In this document: positions 44,148-54,894 of the stretch, piece after piece | Position numbering within the stretch: the first letter of the stretch is position 1 | Layout of the letters: each line of letters starts with the position of its first letter | Source of the DNA: Culex pipiens pallens | Lineage: Eukaryota > Arthropoda > Insecta > Diptera > Culicidae | Reading direction: 5' to 3' | Assembly (NCBI RefSeq): GCF_016801865.2 | Contig: NC_068938.1 | Location: 113,982,615 to 114,046,614 of the forward strand | Length of the DNA stretch: 64,000 nt | Translations under genes and position numbers: made by a program | The notes under the pieces: generated by a model | Database searches by the model: none | The model's input: the letters and a program-made list of their open reading frames with translations, nothing else | Told to the model about the DNA's origin: nothing

Positions 44148-47100
44148 ATGGTTGACATTTTATTGGCATGTCAATCACTGTTAAAGTTCTTTCAACTTTT
44201 CGGCTACCATTGCTCAAAAGTCAATCGACATCAGAAATCGTTTACGTGGATTATTTGCTTATTTGTTGTCATAGTTGGTGCCTCATGTCTTATGTGGTTC
44301 ATTTCAGAGTATCAAACGCAAATTTTGTACACTGGAAACAAATTTGGAACCGCTTTGGATTTTGGAAAATTTTTGATGAATTTTTTCGCGTTCTTTAGCA
44401 TATTAATCGAATCATTTTATTTTAGAAGTTATAATGATGTCTTGTGGAAAGAGTTTCAGTGTGTTGAAGAAAAGATTGGCAAATGGTTTACACTAAAAGA
44501 TGCATTTGATGCTACTCATTTGGTTAAATCTACGTGGATAACGATTATCTTATTTTTCTTTTATATGTTCTTTTGGGATATATTCTATGCTTTTGTTATT
44601 TGTCCTGAATTGCGTAGTAGTAACTTTACGATGGTATTTTTATTCGTATACGCTTTGATGCACGTTCGTCAGTTACAAATGCTCTTCTACACAAATATGA
44701 TCAACTACTATCTTAAAATTGTCGAGAATCATTTAAACTTCATAATTTCTCAATGTAAAATCATGTTATCACTACACAATCTAAGCTACGACATACATTT
44801 ACTCAGTGACGAACTGCAAAGTACTACAGCCGTTTATAAAAAGCTTATGAATCAAGGAGCAACATTCAACACAATGTTTGGATTTTCCCTGTTCAGCACA
44901 AAAATGAGAGAACATATTCACATTCTGACTGATTTGTATTGGGTTGTGTTCCAATTCTTGAGTGGTAACGTAGTGAGAGCAATTTGTAAGTATATTTTAA
45001 TGTTATTTAAATTGAAAATAAATAGGTGACTTTTTATAGTTCTGGCAACAAGTTTATCTTCAAAGTGTGTGTGTCTCATGTTGAATTTCCGGTCAGCGGA
45101 GGAAATGTCTAGCCTGATTGATACTATAAATTGGCGTATCAGTGGCATAGATTTAGGATTTCAACTTAAGAGTAGCTTCCATTGGGAAAAGGTATTAGGG
45201 TAATTCTCTACCAACTCACACGAAATCGGGAAAAGTTGCCCCGACCCCTCTTCGATTTGCGTGAAACTTTGTCCTAAGGGGTAACTTTTGTCCCTGATCA
45301 CGAATCCGAGGTCCGTTTTTTGATATCTCGTGACGGAGGGGCGGTACGACCCCTTCCATTTTTGAACATGCGAAAAAAGAGGTGTTTTTCAACAATTTGC
45401 AGCCTGAAACGGTGATGAGATAGAAATTTGGTGTCAAAGGGACTTTTATGTAAAATTAGACGCCCGATTTGATGGCGTACTCAGAATTCCGAATAAACGT
45501 ATTTTACATCGAAAAAAACACTAAAAAAGTTTTAAAAATTCTCCCATTTTCCGTTACTCGACTGTAAAAAATTTTGGAACATGTCATTTTATGGGAAATT
45601 TAATGTACTTTTCGAATCTACATTGTCCCAGAAGGGTCATTTTTTCATTTAGAACAAAATTTTTCATTTTAAAATTTCGTGTTTTTTCTAACTTTGCAGG
45701 GTTATTTTTTAGAGTGTAACAATGTTCTACAAAGTTGTAGAGCAGACAATTACAAAAATTTTGATATATAGACATAAGGGGTTTGCTTATAAACATCACG
45801 AGTTATCGCGATTTTACGAAAAAAAGTTTTGAAAAAGTTACTTTTTGCGTTTCTCTTTGTTTCGTCGTCCGTGTCTGTCGCGGGTGACCCAGAACGGCCA
45901 TGATCGATGACGACCAACTTTTTCAAAACTTTTTTTCGTAAAATCGCGATAACTCGTGATGTTTATAAGCAAACCCCTTATGTCTATATATCAAAATTTT
46001 TGTAATTGTCTGCTCTACAACTTTGTAGAACATTGTTACACTCTAAAAAATAACCCTGCAAAGTTAGAAAAAACACGAAATTTTAAAATGAAAAATTTTG
46101 TTCTAAATGAAAAAATGACCCTTCTGGGACAATGTAGATTCGAAAAGTACATTAAATTTCCCATAAAATGACATATTCCAAAAATTTTTACAGTCGAGTA
46201 ACGGAAAATGGGAGAATTTTTAAAACTTTTTTAGTGTTTTTTTCGATGAAAAATACGTTTATTCAGAATTCTGAGTACGCCATCAAATCGGGCGTCTAAT
46301 TTTACATAAAAGTCCCTTTGACACCAAATTTCTATCTCATCACCGTTTCAGGCTGCAAATTATTGAAAAACACCTCATTTTTCGCATGTTCAAAAATGGA
46401 AGGGGTCGTACCGCCCCTCCGTCACGAGATATCAAAAAACGGACCTCGGATTCGTGATCAGGGACAAAAGTTACCCCTCAGGACAAAGTTTCACGCAAAT
46501 CGAAGAGGGGTCGGGGCAACTGCTGTGTGAGTTGGCGGAGAATTACCCATTATTAAAACACATATCCAACTTAATACATATCATTAATATTGGCTTGTTT
46601 GGTTTTACAGATCGAAAGTGAAATTCAGTTTATACAAGCAGCAAGTGTTACTATAACAGCGTATGATTTGTTCAACTTCAATTATTTTACAATGTGTGAG
46701 GTAATGAAACATAAATCATCAAAACAGATAGGTCACCATAGTAACAGAGTCTGTGGTAATGAAATTGCACGACCGTGTTTCTATATTTTGGAGTACACAT
46801 CAACTGAGAGAGTGGTTCTCGTAATTTTTTAAGTGTTGATACAATTTGTGAGTAAAAACAGTTTTTGTGTGTTATTACTCTTTTTGTGGCATACACTTAA
46901 GGATTTATGCAAAAAATTATATTGATATTTCTCACAGTTTTGAAGACTGACTTTTAATGGGCATACGTAAAGAAAGTTCTGAATAATGGTTATGCTGAAA
47001 TCTGTAAAAAAAATCATTATTTGAATAAACTTCACTTCTTTGGAATCATAAACTGAGGTGTCAGAAATAGTGACAAATGTTTTACATGTATTTTAAAAAC

Positions 47101-47231
47101 TATCAAATATTTGTTCGGGTATTAAAAGATAAAGTAATCTTTTACTCAATATTTTACAGATTCTCATAAGTGTGTCTACTACAATAGCATTCTTTATACA
47201 AGTGGGTTCTAAATCGTGGAAAACTGCCTAA
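44148..47231 (+). CDS. Gustatory receptor (7tm_7 family), GR5, 4 exons
   Basis: Predicted 383 aa. Exons: 44,148-44,985, 45,040-45,191, 46,611-46,700 and 47,160-47,231 (TAA). Intron phases are 1, 0, 0. Start MVDILLACQSLLKFF. Segments: WIICLFVVIVGASCLMWFI, FFAFFSILIESFYF, TIILFFFYMFFWDIFYAFVI. Exon 1 ends HILTDLYWVVFQFLSGNVVR, like GR4's LLLLTDMYWTVQAVYNLGYW. Exon 3 is the 90-nt exon (IESEIQFIQAASVTITAYDL). Exon 4 has SVSTTIAFFIQV, a weak TYhhhhhQF. Intron 2 (45,192-46,610) is almost wholly a palindromic MITE that starts six bases after the exon; without it the intron is 64 nt. The gene may thus have altered splicing, though every exon is intact. Fis1 begins 368 bp downstream on the same strand. 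Family role: taste receptor; ligand unknown. Confidence 0.85.
45198..46548. mobile_element. Complete palindromic MITE family 5, in GR5 intron 2
   Basis: 1351 bp, ends GGGTAATTCTC and GAGAATTACCC, flanked by ATTA on both sides (45,194-45,197; 46,549-46,552). Arms of about 640 bp are near-identical inverted copies with a ~78-nt loop at about 45,839-45,917. The mirrored 71-codon frames at 45,584-45,799 (-) and 45,956-46,171 (+) are identical, which shows how little the arms have diverged. No transposase. Confidence 0.87.
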
Positions 47232-47599
47232 CAAAAGTAAAATTAATAGTGATTACCAAAAGAAGTATTCGTCTTTCCATGTTTTCAAATGTATTTTAAT
47301 CATCTTTTGAAGTAGAGGCATAGCTTGTTTATCTCACCAATACATTGCACTTTGTGCTTTTGCGCTACCTCTCTCTCACTCACTACGACCGAACCACCTT
47401 GGCCGAGTCATCGGTTACTTTGCCGCTTTACACATACCTTGGACTTTGTTTGACGTTTGAACAGTGTCAAGTCTATCATCAAGTGCGTCACAAAATAAAG
47501 TCATTCTACGGCTCGAGTCAAGACCAATTTTCTGGATTTCAACTGCTGGAGGACCAATTGAGTGTTTTTCTTATCATAAAGGAAACAAATTAATCTACA

Positions 47600-50500
47600 A
47601 TGGAGGAAATATTGAACGAAACTGTGCCGCAGTCGGATTTGGAGGTAGCAAAAAAAATTAAAATTGATTATTTCACCACATTTGATGAGTGACATGTTGT
47701 GAATCATCTGTTGTTTACTGTCATTGGATTTTACTGGAACTTTGAGTTGAAAGTACGTCTTTGTTACAAGATATTCTTTCTTTCTTAGAAATTCGAGAAG
47801 AAGTACAACCAGGAATTGCAGAGCGACAGTCTAACGCACACAACACAGTTCGAATATGCCTGGTGTCTGGTGCGGAGTAATTACACCAATGATATGAAAA
47901 GTGTAAGTATCTAAATTGATGACCATTGTAGATGTTACAGTGTTGTTTTGGTTCAATTGACGTCGAGTCCACGTCGGTGCATGAAGGGGAGCAATACAAA
48001 ATGCAACATAGATGATGCAATGCTAACCATTCATGTGTGTTTTAGTCGAGCTTACTTTCACTTAGCTGAGTTAGTTCTGTTGTTGTTTATTACAACTTTT
48101 TCAGATGCAGTTAATCACATTTGCATTCCCTGCTGCTGTTTATATTTTTTTAATACTGAGGACTCCAGTAACAAATTTCAACGCAATTTTTAGACAATGT
48201 ACATAAAGTTTATTAGAACAAAATGTGTTAGTTACGTTAACATTGCTTTCTTTATTTTTGTTTATTCAAGGTCAACAATTAAAACGCATTTCTAAAAGAT
48301 ATTGCCAAAATGAAATTTTGGATTTATTAACAATGTACTAAGGCTATAAAATCACTCAAAAACTAAACCTTTTAATTTGACCTCGTTAACCTACCTTCTT
48401 CTAATGAAAAGGGGCTTTCTAACAAAAAACGTTACTTAATCCACCCTTAGGTGATTGGCGCCTTCCTCACATTTAAAGGGTGCCATCCAAAATGCAAAAA
48501 TTGCGTAAATAACACTTAAGTGCTTATAACTATTGATAGGGTTGTCAGACCTTCAGTGTTTTGGACGCGTTAGAAAGTTCTTTTGAATACCCATCCTACG
48601 ATAGGTCGCATGAGAGATCCGGACAACGTTTTCATCAACATATCTGAGATCCGGCCTCCAAAAAGCCTATAAATAACACTTAAGTGCATATATTTTTTGA
48701 TAGATTTGTCAGATCTTCAATATCTTGGACGCGTTGGAAAGGTCTTTTAAATTGCTTTCTGAAAATGTATAGCATGACAAAATCCACCCTTTTTAACAAT
48801 CTTCCGGACTTTTGTTAAAATCGTTTTTTTTAGCATAACTTTTGAAGTACTTAACTAAACTGCATAATTTTTAATAGCGACTTATGGGACCCCAAGACGG
48901 ATCGAATGACGCCAAAACGGACAAAATCGGTTCAGCCAATGTCGAGACCTTTGCTCATAATTTGATTCTGAGTCGATAGGTATACATGAAGGTGGGTCTA
49001 GGAGATCTAATTGAGAAGTTCATTTTTCGAGTGATTTTATAGCCTTTCCTCAGTAACGTGAGGAAGGCAAAAACGTTACTTAATCCACCCTTAGGCGGTT
49101 GTTGCCTTCCTCACGTTTAGAGGGGAATGCTATCCAAAATAGATACACAAGGGCGGACCTTTCAGTGTTCTATCAACTTGATTCATTATTCATATCATCA
49201 GTTTGGGTAGTAAGATCTTCATAATTCAGGGCACTTTTGTGCTTATAACTTTTGATAGGGTTGTCAGATCTGCAATCTACTGAACTCGTTGGAAAAGTCT
49301 TTTGATTACCTATCCAACGACAGGTCGCATGATAGATCTGGACAACGTTTTCATCGAAATATATGAGATCCGGTCTCTAAGAAGTTCATAAATAACACTT
49401 AAGTGCGCATAACTTTTAATAGGGTAGTCAGATCTTAAAACTTTTGAACTCGTTCTAAAAATGTATAACATGACGGGGTTTCTTACAAAAACCACCCTTT
49501 TTATAATCTTCCGGACTTTTGTTAGAATCGTTTTTGTACCATAACTTTTGAAGTACTTTACTAAACTTTATAATTTTCAATAGCGACTTATGGGACCTCA
49601 AAACGGATCGAATAAGACCAATACGGTCCAAATCGGTTCAGCCAGTGCCGAGATAATCCAGTGCAATTTTTTTTGATCGACATCCCACCACACACACAGA
49701 CATTTGCTCAGAATGTGATTCTGAGTCGATAGGTATACATGAAGGTGGGTCTAGGAGGTCAAGTTAAGAATTTCGTTTTTCGAGTGATTTTATAGCCTTT
49801 CCTCGGTAAGGTGAGGAAGGCAAAAAGGGGCATTCTAACAAAAAAAAACACACATTCAAAGCAGGGTTTTCCACCCACTTTTGTTTGTTTTAGTTATTTA
49901 TACCTACATCTCCCTAAATAAATCGCACAGTTTTAATATGGCGACAAATTATCTGATCGGTATTTAACATTTTTTTACTTTAGCCTAACATTGAGTCAAC
50001 AGAAATCTAAAAAATGAACTGGGTGTTTTTTTTGAAGCGACAGCTGTTTGTTTTCCACACAGCACGGTGCCATTAACATTACAGTCGACTTTCTGGCTGT
50101 CGATCTTCTCGATATCAATAATTCTCCATCTATCGATGAATTCTTCAGTCCCTTCAATCTGCATACTTCAATCATCTTCATTCCTCGATATTTTCCCTTG
50201 CTTGAAGGATCTCTTCCTCGACGGTCCCTTGGATTCTGTTTGCTTTAAAAATCTCTTCCGGTTGTCAATAATTTCACTTTCTCATGGCTTGCATAGACAT
50301 TTTTCTTGGCGAAACGAAGCTTTGAAGGGTGTTTGACATTAGTTTGTTTTTGTTTGATGGACGTTGCCATGATTCTCTCCCATAGCTGGGTATCAAGAAA
50401 AAAATATTTTCAATCGAGTCTTCATTTTGCATCGTTCTCTAAACTGATGATTCTCTTCCTCGACGGTCCCTTGGATATTGACAACCAGAGAGTCGACTGT

Positions 50501-53500
50501 AGTTAATTTTCAGGTAAATTAATTCGGCTAGAGAGCCTCACACATATCGACTTTGAATCAAATTTTGTATGTGTATGTGTATGTGTTTGTATGTGGATTT
50601 TCTTGGGACTGGTTGACACGTTTTTCTCATTTCATCGCTGTCGTGCTAACTTGTCGTACGTGCATTTTGGGTCTAATTTAGTTAAGAATGCCATTTTGTG
50701 CAGCTTACAATGCCTCACCTTTTGAACTTCACAGATCCCCAAAATTCGATTTCATTCCTGAGATATTCGATAAATACCAAAAAACTCCGTGCATTGTTGT
50801 CGCTCTTCGTATGAAAGAAGTTTCAACCTTGTCGTGCTGACTTGACACAGCCTGAAAATTAATGTAAGTGCGACCACTGGGATTTCAGGTCAACGCGTTT
50901 GACACAGGTACAAGCTTAACTACCGAAATATTTTTAATTACAACTCGAAACTCCAAAAACTTCTCGGAACGTCAAAAAGCGACGTGCCACAAGTTAGCAC
51001 GACGGCGTATGTCGAAGTGCCGGTTGTTGCCTTCTTGAAGCCATTAAAGGAATTTTTGACGGTTTCCATAACTTTACAAGGAATGGGACAATACGATACT
51101 ATTCTGAACAACTTGTTGAAGGAACGTTGTCAAAATATTGATAGTTACGCAAAAATTCATATCTTTGAACGAAAAAGCATAGCAATGATGGAAGGGAGGA
51201 TTAAAAAAACCGTCGTGTAAAAAATAATCAAAAGTCCTTTTCAATGACCCAATAAGACTCATGAACTCTCATGAGTTATGAGCACGTATGTGTTAATTAT
51301 TCACTTTTTTATGCCGGATCCTAGATGTTTAGTTGAAAATGATGTCTGGATCTGTCAGATGAGTTTTTCCATTTCCAGTGAGCCTTGAAGTCGAGAAAAT
51401 GATTTTCTCAAGTTTTCTTTAATTCTTAATGCATAACTCGAGACAAAGACGACTATTGCTCCGACTCCATAGGTAAAAAAATGAAACAGTTGCTTTTCTC
51501 TATAATTTTTGAGGATTTCCCCCATACAATCTTCAAGCGATTAGAGGGAGGGGTTCCCGAGGTCAGAATGAGCTCAAATTTCCTATTCAAAACTCAGTGT
51601 CCGAAAGGCTTGATTCTTGAGGCCAAACCTCTTTTTACACCTTAGCTTCCATTCACCCCGGGACTCGAACTGACAACCTTTGGATTGTGAGTCCAACTAC
51701 CTACCAGCGACTCCACCGAGGCAGGACCTAGGGAGACAATTCTTACACCTAGACTGAGCTAACGACCTAATCCTTTACACGGAGAAAAAAGAGTTCCCAA
51801 AATCGTGAACTCCTCCCCCCCCCACATGAAATTGGGAACCACAAACAAAGTGTTCACATTCCATGATACGTTTTTGAAAATCGTACCTGGCATTTGAACA
51901 CTTTGTTCATGGTTCCTAATTTCATGAACGGGTGTTCACGATTTTGGGAACTCTTTTGTCTACGTGTAGGTTAGACCGGGGTCAACATTTACTTCCCCAT
52001 CCGAAGGAAGGCGTGGTCAGACAAATCTCGTCTCGAAAAATGCCACCGGAAACCGTCTGGGATCGAACCATAGCCGACTGGGTGAGAGGCACGTTTATTA
52101 CTAGTAAATATTGACGTAGACTTACGTCTTTGTCGAAGGTACTGGGGTGTCATTCCAAAAAACCCGGGCCGAAGGCCCTGGATTACTGCGTCATCCGTCA
52201 AACGCTTATATCTTCCTTCCCTCTAATCGAATCGACACGATTTATGTTCCATTCAATTCGAAAATTATTCAGCAATTTGCTATAAAACTTTCATTGTTGG
52301 CAAAATAGTTTAACTATTGAAACAATTGAATGTTTTAAAATGATTTCAAAATGCACAGATTTTGCAAGCAAAATGAGCGCTTCCCACTCAAGGACGGGAA
52401 TGTCAAGTACCTATTTTGAGGGGAAAATCATCCGAGCAACGCGACCGAGTGTCGGTCGCGAAAAAGGAGGGGAAGTAGCGGGCCGAAAGGCTATATAAGA
52501 ACGCGCGCCAGAGCCCATTCTATCATTCACGTCTCAGACGTCGGACCGGCAGCAGCAGCAGCAGGAAAGCTCAGCCCAGAGCAGCAGCAGCAGCAGCAGC
52601 AGGAGAGAGGGAACCCCCCCCCCCCCCCGTCCCACCCGGGACGAGGCATCAACGAGATGAGGCGCGCGCCTGCTGCCTTCCGCTGAAGAGCCTCTCGTGG
52701 GTCATGCCGTGGTTGTGAAACAACAACTAGCTCGTCGCATTCGCGGCGAGCGCTTCTGAAAGAATTGCGTCGTGTCCAATTCCAAACTGTTGAAAGAGTT
52801 GCCTAACTCCCCGTCCCTCGTCCCACCCGTGATGAGTCGGTGAAATGCCTTTCAGGAACTAGTGTTGGTCTTCGGGGGTGACGGATTGTACAGCTTTCTG
52901 AACCCCTCTCTACACCACATTATGGTACCAAATTTTCATTCGATTCGCGAAAAAATCGTTTTTCGTTTTTCTCTCCTCCATTCGATGTTTCCATTGTTTA
53001 AATAAGGCTTTCTAGTCAAAGATTTACCAACACATTCAAAGTATGGTTAAATGACAGTTGAGTTGACTGGAGTGTTAAGTTCTGTTTTGTCGGGGGACCA
53101 TCTCCCATTTACGATCTTATTCCGTTAATGTATTTCAAGTATCTAGCTAATTCTTCAAAATTAAGATATGGAAAACTCAATGTCCACATCTCAAAACTTT
53201 ACGTAGTCTACGCCATTCCGGTTATGTCTGTGACATAACTACTTTGACTTTTTTCTAAGGAAAACTGGATATTAGATAATATGTCTTAATAATGTCATAC
53301 TTTTTTGGCTAGCAGTCATGAAATATTTTTTTATTTTTCTTACATGAGAAGCTTTCTAAAGAACAGATAACTTATAAATCCCCCTTGTTGTTTTCGCTAC
53401 CCAAACAGGGCATCACACTGCTGGAGGAACTTTGCAAGAAGAACCCGGAGGGCAAGCGCGACTACATCTACTATCTGGCCCTCGCGTACACCCGGCTGAA

Positions 53501-53696
53501 GGAGTACTCGACGGCGATGAAGTACGTGCAGGCCTTCCTGGAAATCGAACCCAACAACCAGCAGGTGATCGTGCTGGAGGAGTACATCAAGAAGAAAATC
53601 GACATCGAGGGGCTGAAGGGCGCGGCCATGGCCGGCGGTGCGGCCCTCGTGTTGGGCGGTATCCTCGGAATAGGGTTTGCGCTGGCGAAAAAATGA
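47600..53696 (+). CDS. Fis1: Mitochondrial fission 1 protein, 3 coding exons
   Basis: Predicted 148 aa. Exons: 47,600-47,644 (MEEILNETVPQSDLE), 47,789-47,902 (KFEKKYNQELQSD... to ...NDMKS) and 53,409-53,696 (GITLLEELCKKNPEG... to ...FALAKK, TGA); both introns are phase 0. Fis1 is a tail-anchored outer mitochondrial/peroxisomal membrane adaptor whose TPR-like helical bundle faces the cytosol and helps recruit fission machinery (family knowledge). Seen here: FEYAWCLVRS and RDYIYYLALAYTRLKEY (TPR core), EIEPNNQQ, and a C-terminal anchor GAAMAGGAALVLGGILGIGF followed by basic KK. The length is typical. Exon 3 is GC-rich compared with its surroundings, as expected for a conserved gene. Intron 2 is 5506 nt and crammed with repeats and a TATA/Inr motif. 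AATAAA lies at 53,812. Confidence 0.95.
48411..49845 (+). mobile_element. Tandem pair of GTGAGGAAGGC elements in Fis1 intron 2
   Basis: Two head-to-tail units, 48,430-49,073 and 49,074-49,826. Each starts CGTTACTTAATCCACCCTTA or follows such a start, and ends GTGAGGAAGGCAAAAA. Both contain CTTATGGGACC, AAACGGATCGAAT and GAGTCGATAGGTATACATGA. The pair is bracketed by near-identical ~19-bp repeats (GGGGCTTTCTAACAAAAAA and GGGGCATTCTAACAAAAAA). No ORF. The class is undetermined. Confidence 0.65.
50075..50505. mobile_element. Rearranged CAGTGGACTCTC-family MITE
   Basis: Contains CGACGGTCCCTTGGATATTG and AACCAGAGAGTCGACTGTAG (right end) plus repeated internal 'cttcctcgacggtcccttgga' at about 50,213 and 50,456, so it is a duplicated or nested copy of the family seen at 13,464-13,625. 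Confidence 0.5.
50630..51010 (+). mobile_element. TE family 6 copy (GTCGTGCTAACTTGTCGTAC ends)
   Basis: Left TGTCGTGCTAACTTGTCG is mirrored by CACAAGTTAGCACGACGGCG near 50,985-51,005. The interior shares AATGCCTCACCTTTTGAAC and ATTTCAGGTCAACGCG with 27,775-28,137 and 60,570-61,075. Confidence 0.65.
51011..51599. other. Fis1 intron 2, no bounded element
   Basis: Mixed repeat-like sequence; a 78-codon open frame (50,984-51,220) has no recognisable domain. Confidence 0.35.
51600..52115 (-). mobile_element. Dimeric tRNA-derived SINE (S1), split by a MITE
   Basis: On the minus strand it carries module 1 (GTGCCTCTCACCCAGTCGG, CTATGGTTCGATCCCAG), then GGTCTAACC, then, after the MITE at 51,778-51,966, module 2 (TTGGACTCACAATCCAAAGG, GTTCGAGTCCCGG) and the AAAAAGAGGTTTGG tail. 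It is the reverse of the copy at 16,697-17,108. Confidence 0.7.
51778..51966. mobile_element. Palindromic TA MITE, family 7, nested in the SINE
   Basis: 189 bp, CACGGAGAAAAAAGAGTTCC to GGAACTCTTTTGTCTACGTG, flanked by TA (51,776-51,777 and 51,967-51,968). It breaks the SINE's AACCTAGTGGTTAGG junction. The sister copy is at 55,702-55,884. Confidence 0.8.
52147..53060 (+). mobile_element. GC-rich promoter-bearing segment, possible solo LTR
   Basis: Within Fis1 intron 2, GC content rises sharply between about 52,380 and 52,900, with (CAG)n runs at 52,551-52,566 and 52,580-52,601 and a C-run at 52,615-52,628. A TATA box and initiator are present (separate entry). I found no second copy and no clear TG...CA boundaries, so the LTR reading is only a guess; an alternative promoter or an unrecognised gene fragment are other options. 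Confidence 0.3.
52492..52528 (+). promoter_or_regulatory. TATA box plus Inr core promoter motif
   Basis: TATATAAG at 52,492-52,499 and TCATTC (fits arthropod TCAKTY) at 52,523-52,528. The distance from TATA to the Inr A (52,525) is 33 nt, the normal spacing. Confidence 0.55.
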
Positions 53697-53811
53697 AAAT
53701 CAGCCGCCAAAAAGTAAAGTCGGTTGGCTGGCTTCCTTTAGCAGGGGGGTTGTTTTCTGAACGGACGCACTTTTTGGGAGAGTGATTAAAAATGTGATGG
53801 CTATATGGAGA

Positions 53812-53817
53812 AATAAA
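53812..53817 (+). terminator. Poly(A) signal of Fis1
   Basis: AATAAA, 116 nt after the Fis1 stop and before the convergent gene at 54,021. Confidence 0.6.
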
Positions 53818-54020
53818 CAAAAATGCACTAAAATAGCTTTTGGTTTGTCAATGAGACGAAATGGTGTAGTTTCAGAGGTATCTGCATATTAGAAACAAAA
53901 GTGTTACTGGGATATCAAATGTTGAAGATTGTACATATTCAATGGAGCTAAATAATGACTAGATGTAAGTAAGCATTACAAATATATTATGAGCACCCTT
54001 GTACAAACTGTCTTTTCTTA

Positions 54021-54894
54021 TTATATGTTATGCTTGCTTGCGTTAAAGTATTCATTGGTGAAGTTTGTATTGTAGGTAAAGTATTCCTTGTCTTTAAGTG
54101 CAGAAGGTTGTAAGCGAGTGACGATTTCTTTTTCCAAAGTATTAGGAATGTCCTTCTTTACAGGTGCAATCGGATCCTTCCCAAATAGTGCTTGATACTT
54201 CTCAGTTTGGATTATTCCTATTATTTGAAACAGTGAAACAACGCATGCCCACAGGTAGAATAGCAAAACTAGAAAGAAAACACGAGGTTTGTTTTGAATC
54301 AATAAACATATCATCAGCTACTTACGTAGGCCAAATCCACCAGCAATGGTTAGTGCTATGAGATCACCCAAATTCAACTGCTTTTTAACAACCATCATGG
54401 TTGTCACATGAGCTAATGTTAAAAGGGTTAGCCTAGCAAATTCCAAAATAATGAACGGAATAAGCAAATACCGTAGAAGCTGTAAATATTCCATCATTCT
54501 TAGTTGAGCATTCAACATTGTTGAAAAGACGACTTACCTTGAAAGCACCAACGATCATTACAATACAACAAAGAGTATGCACAGCAAAAAAGATCATCAC
54601 GTACAGAAAAACCTGTTCAGAATTGGACTCCATTTGCTGCAAAACCCACATGAAAATCTCCTGTTGATCAAACTCGTCGATATTTTGATGCGTTCTCTTC
54701 GCCATTTGCAGGATGCCATCGCTGCCTCCGATGACGCTCATTGGTATCAAATTTTCAATCTAAAAATAACAATTCTTAATTCAATATCTCATGCAAAACA
54801 CCAAATCTTCAGCAAATACGATTGTCAACGCTCCAATAACGATGCTACCCAGCCGGGTCGATGCGTAAAAGCAGCATGTTTTCATGCACGGCAT
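54021..54894 (-). CDS. Four-transmembrane protein, LAPTM4/DUF4728-like, 4 exons
   Basis: Predicted about 238 aa on the minus strand. Exons, in transcript order: 54,894-54,802, 54,759-54,538, 54,479-54,326 and 54,268-54,021 (TAA). Phases are 0, 0, 1. The start MPCMKTCCFYASTRLG follows an in-frame stop upstream. TM1 is LGSIVIGALTIVFA (exon 1), TM2 VFLYVMIFFAVHTLCCIVMI (exon 2), TM3 YLLIPFIILEFARLTLLTL (exon 3), and TM4 LIALTIAGGFG joined to LLLFYLWACVVSLF (exons 3/4). The short Cys-rich N-terminus before TM1, the four-TM plan and the polar C-tail recall insect LAPTM4-like/DUF4728 proteins of endomembranes (resemblance from memory, not searched). The exon-1 donor is uncertain: GTGTTT after 54,802 or GTATTT after 54,820, both in frame. 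It is convergent with Fis1. Confidence 0.72.

Noticed and set aside
45584..46171. Identical 71-codon frames on opposite strands in GR5 intron 2
   Set aside because: Again the two arms of a palindromic MITE.
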